In this document: one piece after another, positions 13,694 through 21,337 of the stretch | Layout: each line of letters starts with the position of its first letter | Numbering within the stretch: the first letter of the stretch is position 1 | Assembly (NCBI RefSeq): GCF_001553565.1 | Contig: NZ_CP014228.1 | Location: 1,798,001-1,862,000 of the forward strand | Reading direction: 5' to 3' | DNA from: Actinomyces radicidentis | GTDB lineage: Bacteria > Actinomycetota > Actinomycetes > Actinomycetales > Actinomycetaceae | Length of the DNA stretch: 64,000 nt | Translations under genes and position numbers: made by a program | The notes under the pieces: generated by a model | The model's input: the letters and a program-made list of their open reading frames with translations, nothing else | Told to the model about the DNA's origin: nothing | Databases searched by the model: none

Positions 13694-14194
13694 TCAGCCC
13701 CCTGAAGCTACCGAGAGGGACACACGCCCCGATCCCGCTGGCTCGGAGGGCGGAGCTGAAGGTGATGTCGCCACCAGCTCTCGCAGCATCATGGCGAGGG
13801 TGGCGATCAGTGCGGAGCCCCCGACGAGCGCGATCCCGGCGGTCCCGGCCAGAATCATCGCCAGTGACGGCACGAGGACGATGATGACCGCCTCACTGAG
13901 GAGAAGGAGACGTGCTGCGGTGCTCGCCCTGGGGGTGAGGCGGAGCGGGTGAATGTCCTGGGGGTGACGCAAGCACTTCGACACGAGGCCAGCGCACAGA
14001 AGGGCCCAGGGGAGGGGCATGAGGCTGGCAGCGGTGGCCACGCCGTGCTCGTGGGGTACTCCGGGCCCGTCAAAGCTCACCTGCTTGACCAGAAGGAACA
14101 AGTACGGCGAGGACAGAAAGGCGCACGCAGAGTGCAGCGTTGCCCAGGTCAGAAGTGCCTTTGGGCGCGTGCCCGGAGGTGATGCTCCTGCCAT
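13694..14194 (-). CDS. Unknown membrane protein, second gene of the AT-richer island
   Basis: 166-residue protein, not recognised. Four hydrophobic stretches are visible (about residues 10-36, 50-72, 88-110, 112-135), followed by a Ser/Pro/Glu-rich hydrophilic tail (SPSAPPSEPAGSG). The start ATG at 14194 shares one base with the stop of the upstream gene (TGATG) and has AGGAGAGG 6 nt before it, so the two are translationally coupled. Codon use is less G+C-biased than in the surrounding genes, suggesting recent acquisition. Possible roles are immunity, export or anchoring partner of the secreted protein, but nothing in the sequence proves any of these. Confidence 0.65.
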   Translation of the reverse strand: MAGASPPGTRPKALLTWATLHSACAFLSSPYLFLLVKQVSFDGPGVPHEHGVATAASLMPLPWALLCAGLVSKCLRHPQDIHPLRLTPRASTAARLLLLSEAVIIVLVPSLAMILAGTAGIALVGGSALIATLAMMLRELVATSPSAPPSEPAGSGRVSLSVASGG

Positions 14195-14804
14195 CAGTGA
14201 TCCTCTCCTGGGTCCGTCATTGATGCGTTCTGTGGGATCGTGCCCCAATTGACGAACCACGCGGTCTTATTGCCGTTGATCGTGAGGTCGTCGAATTGGG
14301 CGGTCCTTACCAACGGCCCCGGGTACCATTTCCCACCCGTTGATGTCGCTGAGGAGACCGCGCGGCCAAGCACTCTCTCGTTTCGCATGTAGGTGATGCG
14401 AGCTTGGATAACCCGCATTCCGTTGACGACGTTGGCCATGGCTCGGGCGCTGCCGACGTATGAGATCAGTGCGATCTGTTGGTTGCGTACCCACGAGGAC
14501 CCGTTGTAGATGTACTTGTCCTCGTATGGCTTGTACCCGGCGGGAGAGGACAATCCTCCTCTGGGTGATACCGTCTCCTGAGGGGTGGTGAGGTAACCGG
14601 ACTGGGTGATCCATGTCAGGCCTGACTCCGGCCCGTATGTCACTCCGTCAATCTCGATAGATTCGGGATATGTGACCTTGGTGGCGCCGGTTGATTCGGA
14701 CGCCTGAGATGTTGGGGTGCTGATGATCGACGTGAGAAAGGCTGCTGACGCTATTCCCGCTGCCTCAAGAACGGAACGGCGTGAGGGGGGGGGAGAGTTT
14801 TCAT
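14194..14804 (-). CDS. Unknown Tat-exported protein with a C9 tract that breaks its start
   Basis: Not a recognised family. The mature part (about 170 residues, SESTGATKVTYPESIEIDG to TDPGEDH) is rich in Tyr, Trp and Asn. It follows a twin-arginine signal, PSRRSVLEAAGIASAAFL, ending near TSQA. The natural start is ATG 14804: AAGGAAG lies about 9 nt upstream and a TATA-like -10 (CTTTATATG) sits 30-40 nt before it. From that ATG the frame reads MKTL and enters nine Cs (minus strand 14793-14785). With nine Cs it runs into HAVPFLRQRE and stops; with ten (or seven) it gives MKTLPPPSRRSVLE. The signal-peptide frame is open to an ATG at 14916, which has no ribosome site and would put a poor extension before the signal. 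The gene is coupled to the membrane protein gene. Confidence 0.62.
14785..14793 (-). repeat. Nine-base C homopolymer in the 5' end of the Tat-exported protein gene
   Basis: Reads as nine Gs on the + strand. It lies 11 nt after the A of ATG 14804, so adding one C or losing two restores the frame with the twin-arginine signal. Position and length fit a slipped-strand phase-variation switch. Confidence 0.75.
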
Positions 14805-14976
14805 GAGGATCTTCCTTCCACGGTGTGGCCCCGTTGCCACATATAAAGGGTAAGTGCGTGGGGTGGCCGCTGCAAGGGGCAGTTGGTGGTGCGTCCGAGG
14901 CCCTCCGTGCTGACATTCGGCGCTCTCAGGCTGGCCATGGTCCGTCTGCCTCGGCAAGGTGTCTGCGCCCGCCCGG

Positions 14977-14982
14977 TAGGCT
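14977..14982 (+). promoter_or_regulatory. -10 hexamer for leaderless nucS
   Basis: TAGGCT, then six bases, then the GTG start at 14989. The transcript would begin at or next to the start codon. Confidence 0.5.
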
Positions 14983-14988
14983 GCCCCG

Positions 14989-15684
14989 GTGCGCGTCGTC
15001 ATCGCTTCCTGCTCCGTGGACTACTCCGGGCGCCTGGACGCCCATCTGCCCCGGGCCACCCGGCTCATCATGGTGAAGGCGGACGGCTCCGTCCTCGTCC
15101 ACTCCGACGGCGGCTCCTACAAGCCGCTCAACTGGATGAGCCCGCCGGCCACCATGAAGGAGGTCGAGGCGGACGAGGAGGACCTCGAGGCGGGCGTCGC
15201 CTCCAAGTGGGAGGTCCGCGCCCGCAAGACCGACGACCTCCTCGTCATCCGCCTCTTCGAGGTCCTCTCCGACCAGACGACGGACCTCGGCGTCGACCCC
15301 GGCCTCACCAAGGACGGCGTCGAGTCCCACCTCCAGGAGCTCCTCGCCGAGCAGCCTGAGGTCCTCGGAACCGGCTACCGCCTCGTGCGCCGCGAGTACC
15401 CCACCCCCGTCGGCCCCGTCGACCTCATGGTCAAGGACGCCGACGGCGGCTCCGTCGCCGTCGAGGTCAAGCGCGTCGGCGGCATCGACGGCGTCGAGCA
15501 GCTCACCCGGTACGTCCGGCTCCTCGACCGCGACCCCCTCCTCGCCCCCGTCCGCGGCGTCTTCGCCGCCCAGACCATCAAGCCCCAGGCCCGCGTCCTC
15601 GCCGAGGACCGGGGGTTCCGCTGCGTCGTCCTCGACTACGACGCCATGCGCGGCATGGACGACCCGACGACCCGTCTCTTCTGA
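14989..15684 (+). CDS. nucS: Mismatch-specific endonuclease NucS (EndoMS)
   Basis: 231-residue nuclease that cuts both strands at mismatches; it is the non-canonical mismatch repair enzyme of actinobacteria and some archaea. The RecB-like active site is visible with D145 (PVDLM), E159 and K161 (VEVKR) and Q171. The D-x13-E-x-K spacing is that of the characterised archaeal enzyme, from memory. The extreme C terminus TRLF fits the beta-clamp-binding tail of the family. GTG 14989 starts just after a -10-like TAGGCT, so it is probably leaderless. Its presence implies a MutS/MutL-free lineage. It is divergent from the Tat-protein gene. Confidence 0.95.
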   Translation: MRVVIASCSVDYSGRLDAHLPRATRLIMVKADGSVLVHSDGGSYKPLNWMSPPATMKEVEADEEDLEAGVASKWEVRARKTDDLLVIRLFEVLSDQTTDLGVDPGLTKDGVESHLQELLAEQPEVLGTGYRLVRREYPTPVGPVDLMVKDADGGSVAVEVKRVGGIDGVEQLTRYVRLLDRDPLLAPVRGVFAAQTIKPQARVLAEDRGFRCVVLDYDAMRGMDDPTTRLF

Positions 15685-15777
15685 GCCCGTCCGGCCCGTC
15701 CGCTCCGGCCCCCGAGCCACTGGCCGGCGCGCACCCGGCGAGCACCATCCTCTCCAGCCACCGCAAGGAGCACCGCC

Positions 15778-17085
15778 GTGCCCTCCACCGCCCTCGAGAC
15801 CGCCCGCGCCGCGGCCGCCGCCCCGCCCGTCCACGAGCCGCGCGAGCTGTCCTACCTGCGGATCGTCGCGCAGGGTCTCGTGCCCGCCACGGCCGCGCCG
15901 ACCCCCGTCGAGGCCGTCCGCCGCCAGCTCGCCATCCAGGGTCAGCAGGTCTCCGCCATCCCGCACGCCGTCCTCGCCCGCACCCCGCGGACCGTCACCC
16001 GCGCCGACGTCGACGCCGCCTTCGAGGAGTCCGCCCTCGTGCGCTCCTGGCCCATGCGCGGCACCGTCCACGTCACCACCGCCGAGGACCACCACTGGAT
16101 GCGTGAGGCCCTCGTCCACCGCCTCCAGGGCTGGATGCGGGTCGACGAGGAGCGCTTCGGCCACGGCTCGGACGGCCTCGCCCGCGCCGCCGACGCCGCC
16201 CGGCAGGCCCTGGGCGCCGCCGCGGGGGAGGGGCGCCCAGGTCTCACCCGCGCCGAGCTCGTCGAGGTCTGGGAGACGGACGGCATCCTCCCCGAGCTCC
16301 TCGCCTCCGGCATGCCGGAGACCTACGCCAAGCGCCACCTCGTCGTCGCCCTCCACGCCACCGGGCACCTCGTCCAGGGGCCCCGTCGCGGCAACGAGCA
16401 CCTCATCGTCTCCGCCGAGGACCTGCCGCCCGCCAGCAGCGGGCCCGGCGGTGCCGCCGGCACGGCCCGCGGCACGGACGGCCACCGCGCCGCCGTCGCC
16501 GAGATCGCCCGCCGCTACGCCACGAGCCACGGCCCGGTCAGTGCCGCCGACCTCTCCCGCTGGACCACCCTGCCGGCCTCCGAGTGCCGCCGGGCCCTCG
16601 AGGACGCCGTCGAGCTCACGGGCGCCGCGGACTACGCCGTCGACGCCGAGCACGCCCACGCCCCACTCACCCGGTACCGGGCCGAGGGCGGCCTGCGCGG
16701 CGCCGTCACCGTGCTCGGGGCGGGCCCCGACGCCGCCCCGAGCGGGCGAACCGGCGCCGACGTCCTCTACGGCCGTGCCGACCTGCCCGACCTGCTGGCC
16801 TCCTCGCGCAAGCAGGCCGAGGCGACCCTCTACCTCGGCGCCTTCGACGAGCTCCACGTCGGCTACAAGAACCGCCTGTCGCTCACCGACGCCGCCGGGG
16901 AGCTCCTCATCTGCCCCTCCATGAACGGCATGTTCCGCCCGCTCCTCGTCGACCACGGTCGCGTCGTCGCCGTGCGCCCCGTGGGCTCCGAGCCGCTGTG
17001 GGCGGCCCACGCCCGTGTGTCCGCGCGTCTGGAGCGGGACGTCGAGCGCGCCGTCGCCCGCATGGAGCGGCGCCTCGCCGCCTGA
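15778..17085 (+). CDS. Winged-helix protein of the AlkZ/YcaQ (HTH_42) DNA glycosylase family
   Basis: 435-residue protein of the HTH_42 family. Some members (AlkZ, YcaQ) excise alkylated or crosslinked bases. The N-terminal segment has QLAIQGQQVSAIPHAVLAR, where family glycosylases carry a catalytic QxQ or QxD motif; QGQ is present here. Then come RGTVHVTTAEDHHWM (the RGTLH-type motif) and the late LYLGAFDELHVGYKNR ... LLVDHGRVVAVRPVG. The GTG start follows AAGGAG by 8 nt. It lies 93 nt after nucS, a second DNA-repair gene. Glycosylase activity is inferred. Confidence 0.8.
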   Translation: MPSTALETARAAAAAPPVHEPRELSYLRIVAQGLVPATAAPTPVEAVRRQLAIQGQQVSAIPHAVLARTPRTVTRADVDAAFEESALVRSWPMRGTVHVTTAEDHHWMREALVHRLQGWMRVDEERFGHGSDGLARAADAARQALGAAAGEGRPGLTRAELVEVWETDGILPELLASGMPETYAKRHLVVALHATGHLVQGPRRGNEHLIVSAEDLPPASSGPGGAAGTARGTDGHRAAVAEIARRYATSHGPVSAADLSRWTTLPASECRRALEDAVELTGAADYAVDAEHAHAPLTRYRAEGGLRGAVTVLGAGPDAAPSGRTGADVLYGRADLPDLLASSRKQAEATLYLGAFDELHVGYKNRLSLTDAAGELLICPSMNGMFRPLLVDHGRVVAVRPVGSEPLWAAHARVSARLERDVERAVARMERRLAA

Positions 17086-17129
17086 GCGGGATGCGCGCGG
17101 GTGCGTGATCCGACCGCTTTCCGCGCGCG

Positions 17130-17135
17130 TATGCT
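17130..17135 (+). promoter_or_regulatory. -10 hexamer for leaderless nagA
   Basis: TATGCT, six bases, then ATG 17142. A good TAnnnT match with no room for a ribosome-binding site. Confidence 0.55.
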
Positions 17136-17141
17136 CAGCCC

Positions 17142-18380
17142 ATGAGCGCCGTCGCCTACACCGGTCGAGTCGTCACCCCCGTCGAGGTCATCGAGGACGG
17201 CGCCGTCGTCGTCACCGGCGAGCACATCGCCTGGGTCGGCGACGCCCGTGACGCGGAGCGAGCCGGCTTCGGCGAGGCGGTCGCCTCGGCGACGCCCGCC
17301 CCTGACGGCGGGTACCTCCTCCCGGGACTCGTCGACGTGCACTGCCACGGCGGCGGCGGCGAGTCCTTCCCCAACGCGGAGACCCCCGAGCAGGTCATGA
17401 CCGCCGTCCTCGAGCACCGCCGCCACGGCACCACGAGCCTCGTCGCCTCGTGCGTCACCGCCTCCGCGGAGGTCCTCCGGGAGCGCGCCCGTACCCTCGC
17501 CGCCCTGGCCGAGGAGGGGGAGGTCGCCGCCATCCACTTCGAGGGCCCCTTCGTCTCCGTCGAGCGCTGCGGCGCCCAGGACCCCACCTACATCACCGAC
17601 CCCGACGCGGCGCTCGTCCGCGAGCTCCTCGAGCTCGGCGGGGGCCACGTCGCCACGATGACGATCGCCCCGGAGAAGCCCGGCACCACCGGCGACGACG
17701 GCGTCATCGCCGCGCTCATCGAGGGCGGCGCCCTGCCGAGCCTCGGCCACACCGACTCCGGGGCCGCACCCGTGCGCGCCGCCCTCGCCGACGCCGCCTC
17801 CTGCCTCGACGCCCTGCGGGCCGCCGGGAGGCCCGTGCGCTGCGACGTGCCCACCGCGACGCACCTCTTCAACGGCATGCGCCCCATGCACCACCGCGCG
17901 CCCGGTCCCGTCCCCGAGTTCCTCGCCGCCGCCGCGAACGGCCGCTGCGTCGTCGAGATGATCGGCGACGGCGTCCACCTCGACCCCGCCATCGTGCTCG
18001 ACGTGCTCGAGACCCTGGGACGCGAGGCCGTCGTCCTCATCACCGACGCCATGGCCGCCGCCGGCATGCCGGACGGCTCCTACGTGCTCGGCTCGCAGCC
18101 CGTCACGGTCGTCGACGGCGTCGCCCGCCTCACCGACGAGGAGGGCAACGGCGCCATCGCCGGCGGGACCGCCCACCTCATCGACGTCGTGCGCACCACC
18201 TGGCACGGCGGCGTCGACCTCGTGGACGCCGTCTACTGCGCCTCGGTCCAGGGCGCGCGCGTCATCGGCGATCCCTTCGTCGGGGCCCTCGAGGCCGGGC
18301 TGCGCGCGGACCTCGTCGTCACCGACGCCGACCTCCACCCCGTGACCGTCGTCCGACGCGGGACGGTCGTGGACGCCTGA
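17142..18380 (+). CDS. nagA: N-acetylglucosamine-6-phosphate deacetylase
   Basis: Removes acetate from GlcNAc-6-P to give glucosamine-6-P, feeding amino sugars from wall recycling or host glycans into glycolysis. 412 residues of the amidohydrolase fold: metal-binding DVHCHGGGG near 66, HFEGPFVS near 126, LGHTDSG near 203, the substrate motif HLFNGMRPMHHR near 243, and the catalytic aspartate in ITDAM near 302. It sits alone, with no nagB or PTS gene beside it. It starts at ATG 17142, right after TATGCT. Confidence 0.95.
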   Translation: MSAVAYTGRVVTPVEVIEDGAVVVTGEHIAWVGDARDAERAGFGEAVASATPAPDGGYLLPGLVDVHCHGGGGESFPNAETPEQVMTAVLEHRRHGTTSLVASCVTASAEVLRERARTLAALAEEGEVAAIHFEGPFVSVERCGAQDPTYITDPDAALVRELLELGGGHVATMTIAPEKPGTTGDDGVIAALIEGGALPSLGHTDSGAAPVRAALADAASCLDALRAAGRPVRCDVPTATHLFNGMRPMHHRAPGPVPEFLAAAANGRCVVEMIGDGVHLDPAIVLDVLETLGREAVVLITDAMAAAGMPDGSYVLGSQPVTVVDGVARLTDEEGNGAIAGGTAHLIDVVRTTWHGGVDLVDAVYCASVQGARVIGDPFVGALEAGLRADLVVTDADLHPVTVVRRGTVVDA

Positions 18381-18386
18381 GGTCGT

Positions 18387-18392
18387 TACCCT
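18387..18392 (+). promoter_or_regulatory. -10 hexamer for the HAD hydrolase gene
   Basis: TACCCT, seven bases, GTG at 18400. It supports GTG 18400 as the real start although that codon is out of frame with the conserved protein. Confidence 0.45.
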
Positions 18393-18399
18393 GTCGGCC

Positions 18400-19091
18400 G
18401 TGAGCACCGCGTCAGCCTCTCCAGCACCGACGACCACGACACCTCCGCCCTCGCCGTCCTGTGGGACATGGACGGCACCCTCATCGACTCCCAGCCCCTG
18501 TGGGACGCCGCCTTCACCCGCCTGTGCGAGGAGCGCGGCGGCACCGTGAGCAGGGCCGTCCTCGCCGCCCTGGTCGGGGCCTCCGAGCCCGGTACCCGTG
18601 CCCTCATCGCCGCGACCGGCGCCGCCTCGTCCGCCGAGGACCCGGCGGCCTACGAGATCACCGACGCGATGAACGCCGAGGTCGGAGACCTCGTCGTCGC
18701 GCAGCCGCCGCTGGTCGACGGCGCCGCCCGGATCACCGCGGAGCTCGCGCGGCGCGGCGTCGTCCAGGCCATCGTCTCCGCCTCCCGACGCCGACTCGTC
18801 GAGGCCGTCGCCGGCTCCCTCGACGGGGCCGGCACCGTCCTCGTCACCGGTGAGGACGGCCTCGCCCCCAAACCCAGCCACGAGCCCTACTCGACGGGCG
18901 TGGAGCGCGTGGGCGTGCCGGCCTCGCGCTGCGTCGTCGTCGAGGACTCCTCCAACGGTCTCGCCTCCGCGCGGGCCGCCGGCCTCAGGACCATTCAGCT
19001 CGGCACGACCCCGCTCCTGCCCGACGACCGCGGCGTGCGTCTCGTCCGCTCGCTGAGGGACCTCACGCCGGCCGTCCTCGGGGTCGCCTGA
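18400..19091 (+). CDS. HAD-superfamily hydrolase (phosphatase), 5' end disturbed by a probable frameshift
   Basis: HAD phosphatase of the beta-phosphoglucomutase/phosphoglycolate phosphatase-like group: LWDMDGTLIDSQPLW (motif I), IVSASRR (motif II), KPSHEPY and VVVEDSSNGLASARAAGL (motifs III-IV). The conserved frame has no ATG, GTG or TTG between the stop of nagA (18378-18380) and ATG 18468. Starting at 18468 would drop the catalytic nucleophile, the first D of DMDGT (codon 18465). The upstream frame reads TSALAVLWDMDG, which looks genuinely coding. GTG 18400, placed behind a TACCCT -10, is in another frame. An indel between about 18403 and 18440 is therefore likely. Substrate unknown. Confidence 0.72.
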
Positions 19092-19134
19092 GCCGCCACC
19101 GGACCGCACCGACGACGAGCGGGGAGTGCGCGGC

Positions 19135-19698
19135 TCAGCCCGGTAGGCCGAGGAGGCGGCGGGCCGAGACGGCCGCGCCGGCGTGCTGGGCGGCGTCGTC
19201 GATGATCGAGGACAGGCGCACGCCACGCGTGACGGGCTCGCCGTCGTACTCGGCGATGACCTCGTCGAGCTCCGCATCGGTCAGGCCCCTCACGTACTCG
19301 CGGACGAGGGCGTAGGCGGCGTCGAGGTACTCATCCAGGAGCGCCGTGTCCGAGACGGTCACCTGGGCGCTCTCCGCGGGGGAGTGGCGCCAGTCCTGCG
19401 TGTCCGCGGGCAGCGGCAGGGCGAAGCGCCCCACGAGGTCCTCAGCCGTCCACAGCGGCTCGGTGCCGGTGAGGTCGGAGACCTGGAGGTCGATCTCGCG
19501 GGCCGTGTGCCAGGCGAGCCAGGCGAGGGAGTCGACGCGCGGGGCGAGCTCGTCCACGGGGCGGGCGCTCGCCTGCTCGGCGGTGACGCCGTCGAGGGCG
19601 CGGGCGAAGCGCTCTCGGGACCGGTCGAGGGAGGCGAGGAGGAGGGCGTGCCAGCCCGTGGGGGCGGTGGTGCCGTTGCTGGGAGCCATGACCGTCAC
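19135..19698 (-). CDS. DinB-like four-helix protein (DUF664/mycothiol-dependent enzyme type)
   Basis: 187-residue protein of the DinB/YfiT-like four-helix fold. WHALLLASLDRSRERFARAL opens the first helix. Histidines of a probable metal triad occur in the first helix (WHALL), in LAWLAWHTARE and in DDAAQHAGAAVSARRL. Related proteins are thiol (mycothiol)-dependent transferases or have unknown activity. ATG 19698 or ATG 19689 could start it. It converges with the HAD gene. Confidence 0.75.
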   Translation of the reverse strand: MTVMAPSNGTTAPTGWHALLLASLDRSRERFARALDGVTAEQASARPVDELAPRVDSLAWLAWHTAREIDLQVSDLTGTEPLWTAEDLVGRFALPLPADTQDWRHSPAESAQVTVSDTALLDEYLDAAYALVREYVRGLTDAELDEVIAEYDGEPVTRGVRLSSIIDDAAQHAGAAVSARRLLGLPG

Positions 19699-19756
19699 TC
19701 TAGGCGGGACGAGCGTCGGGGGCCGGGGACATGGAGCGCCGGGGCCGCCGTCGTCC

Positions 19757-20266
19757 TCAGGACCGGGCGACCTCGCTCAGCGTCCCGTCCTCGACGGAGT
19801 AGACGAAGCCGCGGGCGCTCGCGCCGCCGGGCACGTGGGGGTCCGCCGCGAGCCCGGCGAGCATCTCGCGCACGTCCTCCTCCGCGGAGGCGAAGCCGCC
19901 CGGCCGCCACGTGGGGCGCAGGCCGGTCGCCTCGGCGAGGGAGTCCGCGAAGGCTTGGTCCTCGAGGCCCGACATGCCGCAGTCCGTGTGGTGGACGAGG
20001 ACGATCTCCTGGACGCCGAGGGCGTTCTGGGCGATCGCGAGCGAGCGGCGCACGTCCTCGGTGAGGACGCCGCCGGCGTTGCGGATGACGTAGGCGTCCC
20101 CGTTCTCCAGGCCGAGGAGCCGGGTGACGTCGAGGCGGTTGTCCATGCAGGCGACGACGGCGACCTTCGCCCCGCCGGGCACGGGGGTGAAGGAGTCCGC
20201 GTAGCGCTCGGCCTTGTCGAGCAGCTCGGCGGTCGTCGGGCCGGTGGGGGTGTGGGCTGCGCTCAT
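19757..20266 (-). CDS. Beta-class carbonic anhydrase
   Basis: Zinc enzyme interconverting CO2 and bicarbonate, 169 residues. Zinc ligands and catalytic dyad are visible: C40-M-D42-N-R44 (ACMDNRLDV), H93 and C96 in HHTDCGM. RNAGG and the short length place it in the small Rv1284-like group of beta-carbonic anhydrases (from memory). It lies 87 nt downstream of purU on the same strand. Bicarbonate supply for carboxylations is a likely role. Confidence 0.92.
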   Translation of the reverse strand: MSAAHTPTGPTTAELLDKAERYADSFTPVPGGAKVAVVACMDNRLDVTRLLGLENGDAYVIRNAGGVLTEDVRRSLAIAQNALGVQEIVLVHHTDCGMSGLEDQAFADSLAEATGLRPTWRPGGFASAEEDVREMLAGLAADPHVPGGASARGFVYSVEDGTLSEVARS

Positions 20267-20353
20267 GGGGTTCTCCTCGTTGTGGGGTGGGATGGGGCTG
20301 CGGGTGTCAGGCGCGGTCGACCTGGACGGGCCGTGGACCGGCGAGCGCGTGCG

Positions 20354-21247
20354 TCAGGCGAAGACGACGGTGCGCGAGCCGTTGAGCAGGACGCGGTGCT
20401 CCGCGTGCCACTTGACGGCCTGCGCGAGGACGCGGCGCTCGACGTCCTGGCCCTTGCGCTGCAGGGCGAGGGCTGAGTCCGTGTGCGAGGCGCGCGTGAC
20501 GTCCTGCTCGATGATGGGCCCCTCGTCGAGGTCCGGGGTGACGTAGTGGGCCGTCGCCCCGATGAGCTTGACGCCGCGGTCGTGGGCCTGCTGGTAGGGC
20601 TTGGCGCCCTTGAAGGACGGCAGGAAGGAGTGGTGGATGTTGATGACGTTGCCGTGGAGGCGCTCGCACAGGGCGGGGGAGAGGATCTGCATGTAGCGGG
20701 CCAGGACGACGAGCTCGACCTCGAGGCTCTCGACGAGGCTGAGCAACTCGGCCTCGGCCTCCGCCTTCGTCTCCTTCGTGACGGGCACGTGGTGGAAGGG
20801 GACGCCGTAGAACTCGGCGACGTCGCGCAGCGTCTCGTGGTTGCCGACGACGCCGACGACGTCGATGGGCAGGCCCTGGCTCTTGGCGCGGAAGAGGAGG
20901 TCGGACAGGCAGTGCCCCTCCTTGGAGACCATGAGGAGGGCCCGGACGCGGCGCTCGGCCTCGTCCACGGACCAGGTCATCTCGTACTGGGCGGCGAGCT
21001 CGTCGAGGTCGGCCTCGAGCTCGGAGCGGGGGACCCTCGTGAGCACGGTGACGCGCATGAAGAACAGGCCGGTCTCGGCGTCGCCGAACTGCTGGGACTC
21101 CGTGATGTTCCCACCGCGGCGGGCCAGGGCCCCGGTGACGGCGTGGACGATGCCGGGGCGGTCCGGGCAGGACAGGGTGACGACGAGGTGCTGGGCGCCC
21201 TCCGCCGCCTGGTTGGCGGCGCGTGCGCTGTCGGTGACGGTGCTCAT
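20354..21247 (-). CDS. purU: Formyltetrahydrofolate deformylase
   Basis: Hydrolyses 10-formyl-THF to formate and THF, balancing one-carbon pools. 297 residues: N-terminal ACT domain (about 21-100, LSCPDRPGIVHAVTGALARRGGN) and a formyltransferase domain with HCLSDLL, VVGNHE, VLARYMQILS, the catalytic NIHHSFLPSFKGAKPY and IGATAHYVTPDLDEGPII, plus the catalytic Asp in this last motif. ATG 21247 start. It shares the one-carbon theme with glyA-folD, 5 kb away. Confidence 0.95.
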   Translation of the reverse strand: MSTVTDSARAANQAAEGAQHLVVTLSCPDRPGIVHAVTGALARRGGNITESQQFGDAETGLFFMRVTVLTRVPRSELEADLDELAAQYEMTWSVDEAERRVRALLMVSKEGHCLSDLLFRAKSQGLPIDVVGVVGNHETLRDVAEFYGVPFHHVPVTKETKAEAEAELLSLVESLEVELVVLARYMQILSPALCERLHGNVINIHHSFLPSFKGAKPYQQAHDRGVKLIGATAHYVTPDLDEGPIIEQDVTRASHTDSALALQRKGQDVERRVLAQAVKWHAEHRVLLNGSRTVVFA

Positions 21248-21337
21248 GGGGCAGAGGCTAGTGGGCTGGGCGCTGCTCGGGCGCTGGTGCCCGGTGGGCG
21301 GGAGGGCTCGGCGGGGCGCCCGGCGCCGGTCGGCCCC

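Noticed and set aside
13694..14916. Lactococcin-972-type bacteriocin with immunity protein
   Set aside because: Considered because of the secreted protein plus membrane partner, but the exported protein is too long and lacks the family's characteristic pattern as I remember it; left as unknown.
14751..15002. 83-codon minus-strand frame containing MKTLPPPHAVPFLRQRE
   Set aside because: Not a separate gene: it is the out-of-frame reading from ATG 14804 through the nine-C tract. The part before that ATG has no coding character.
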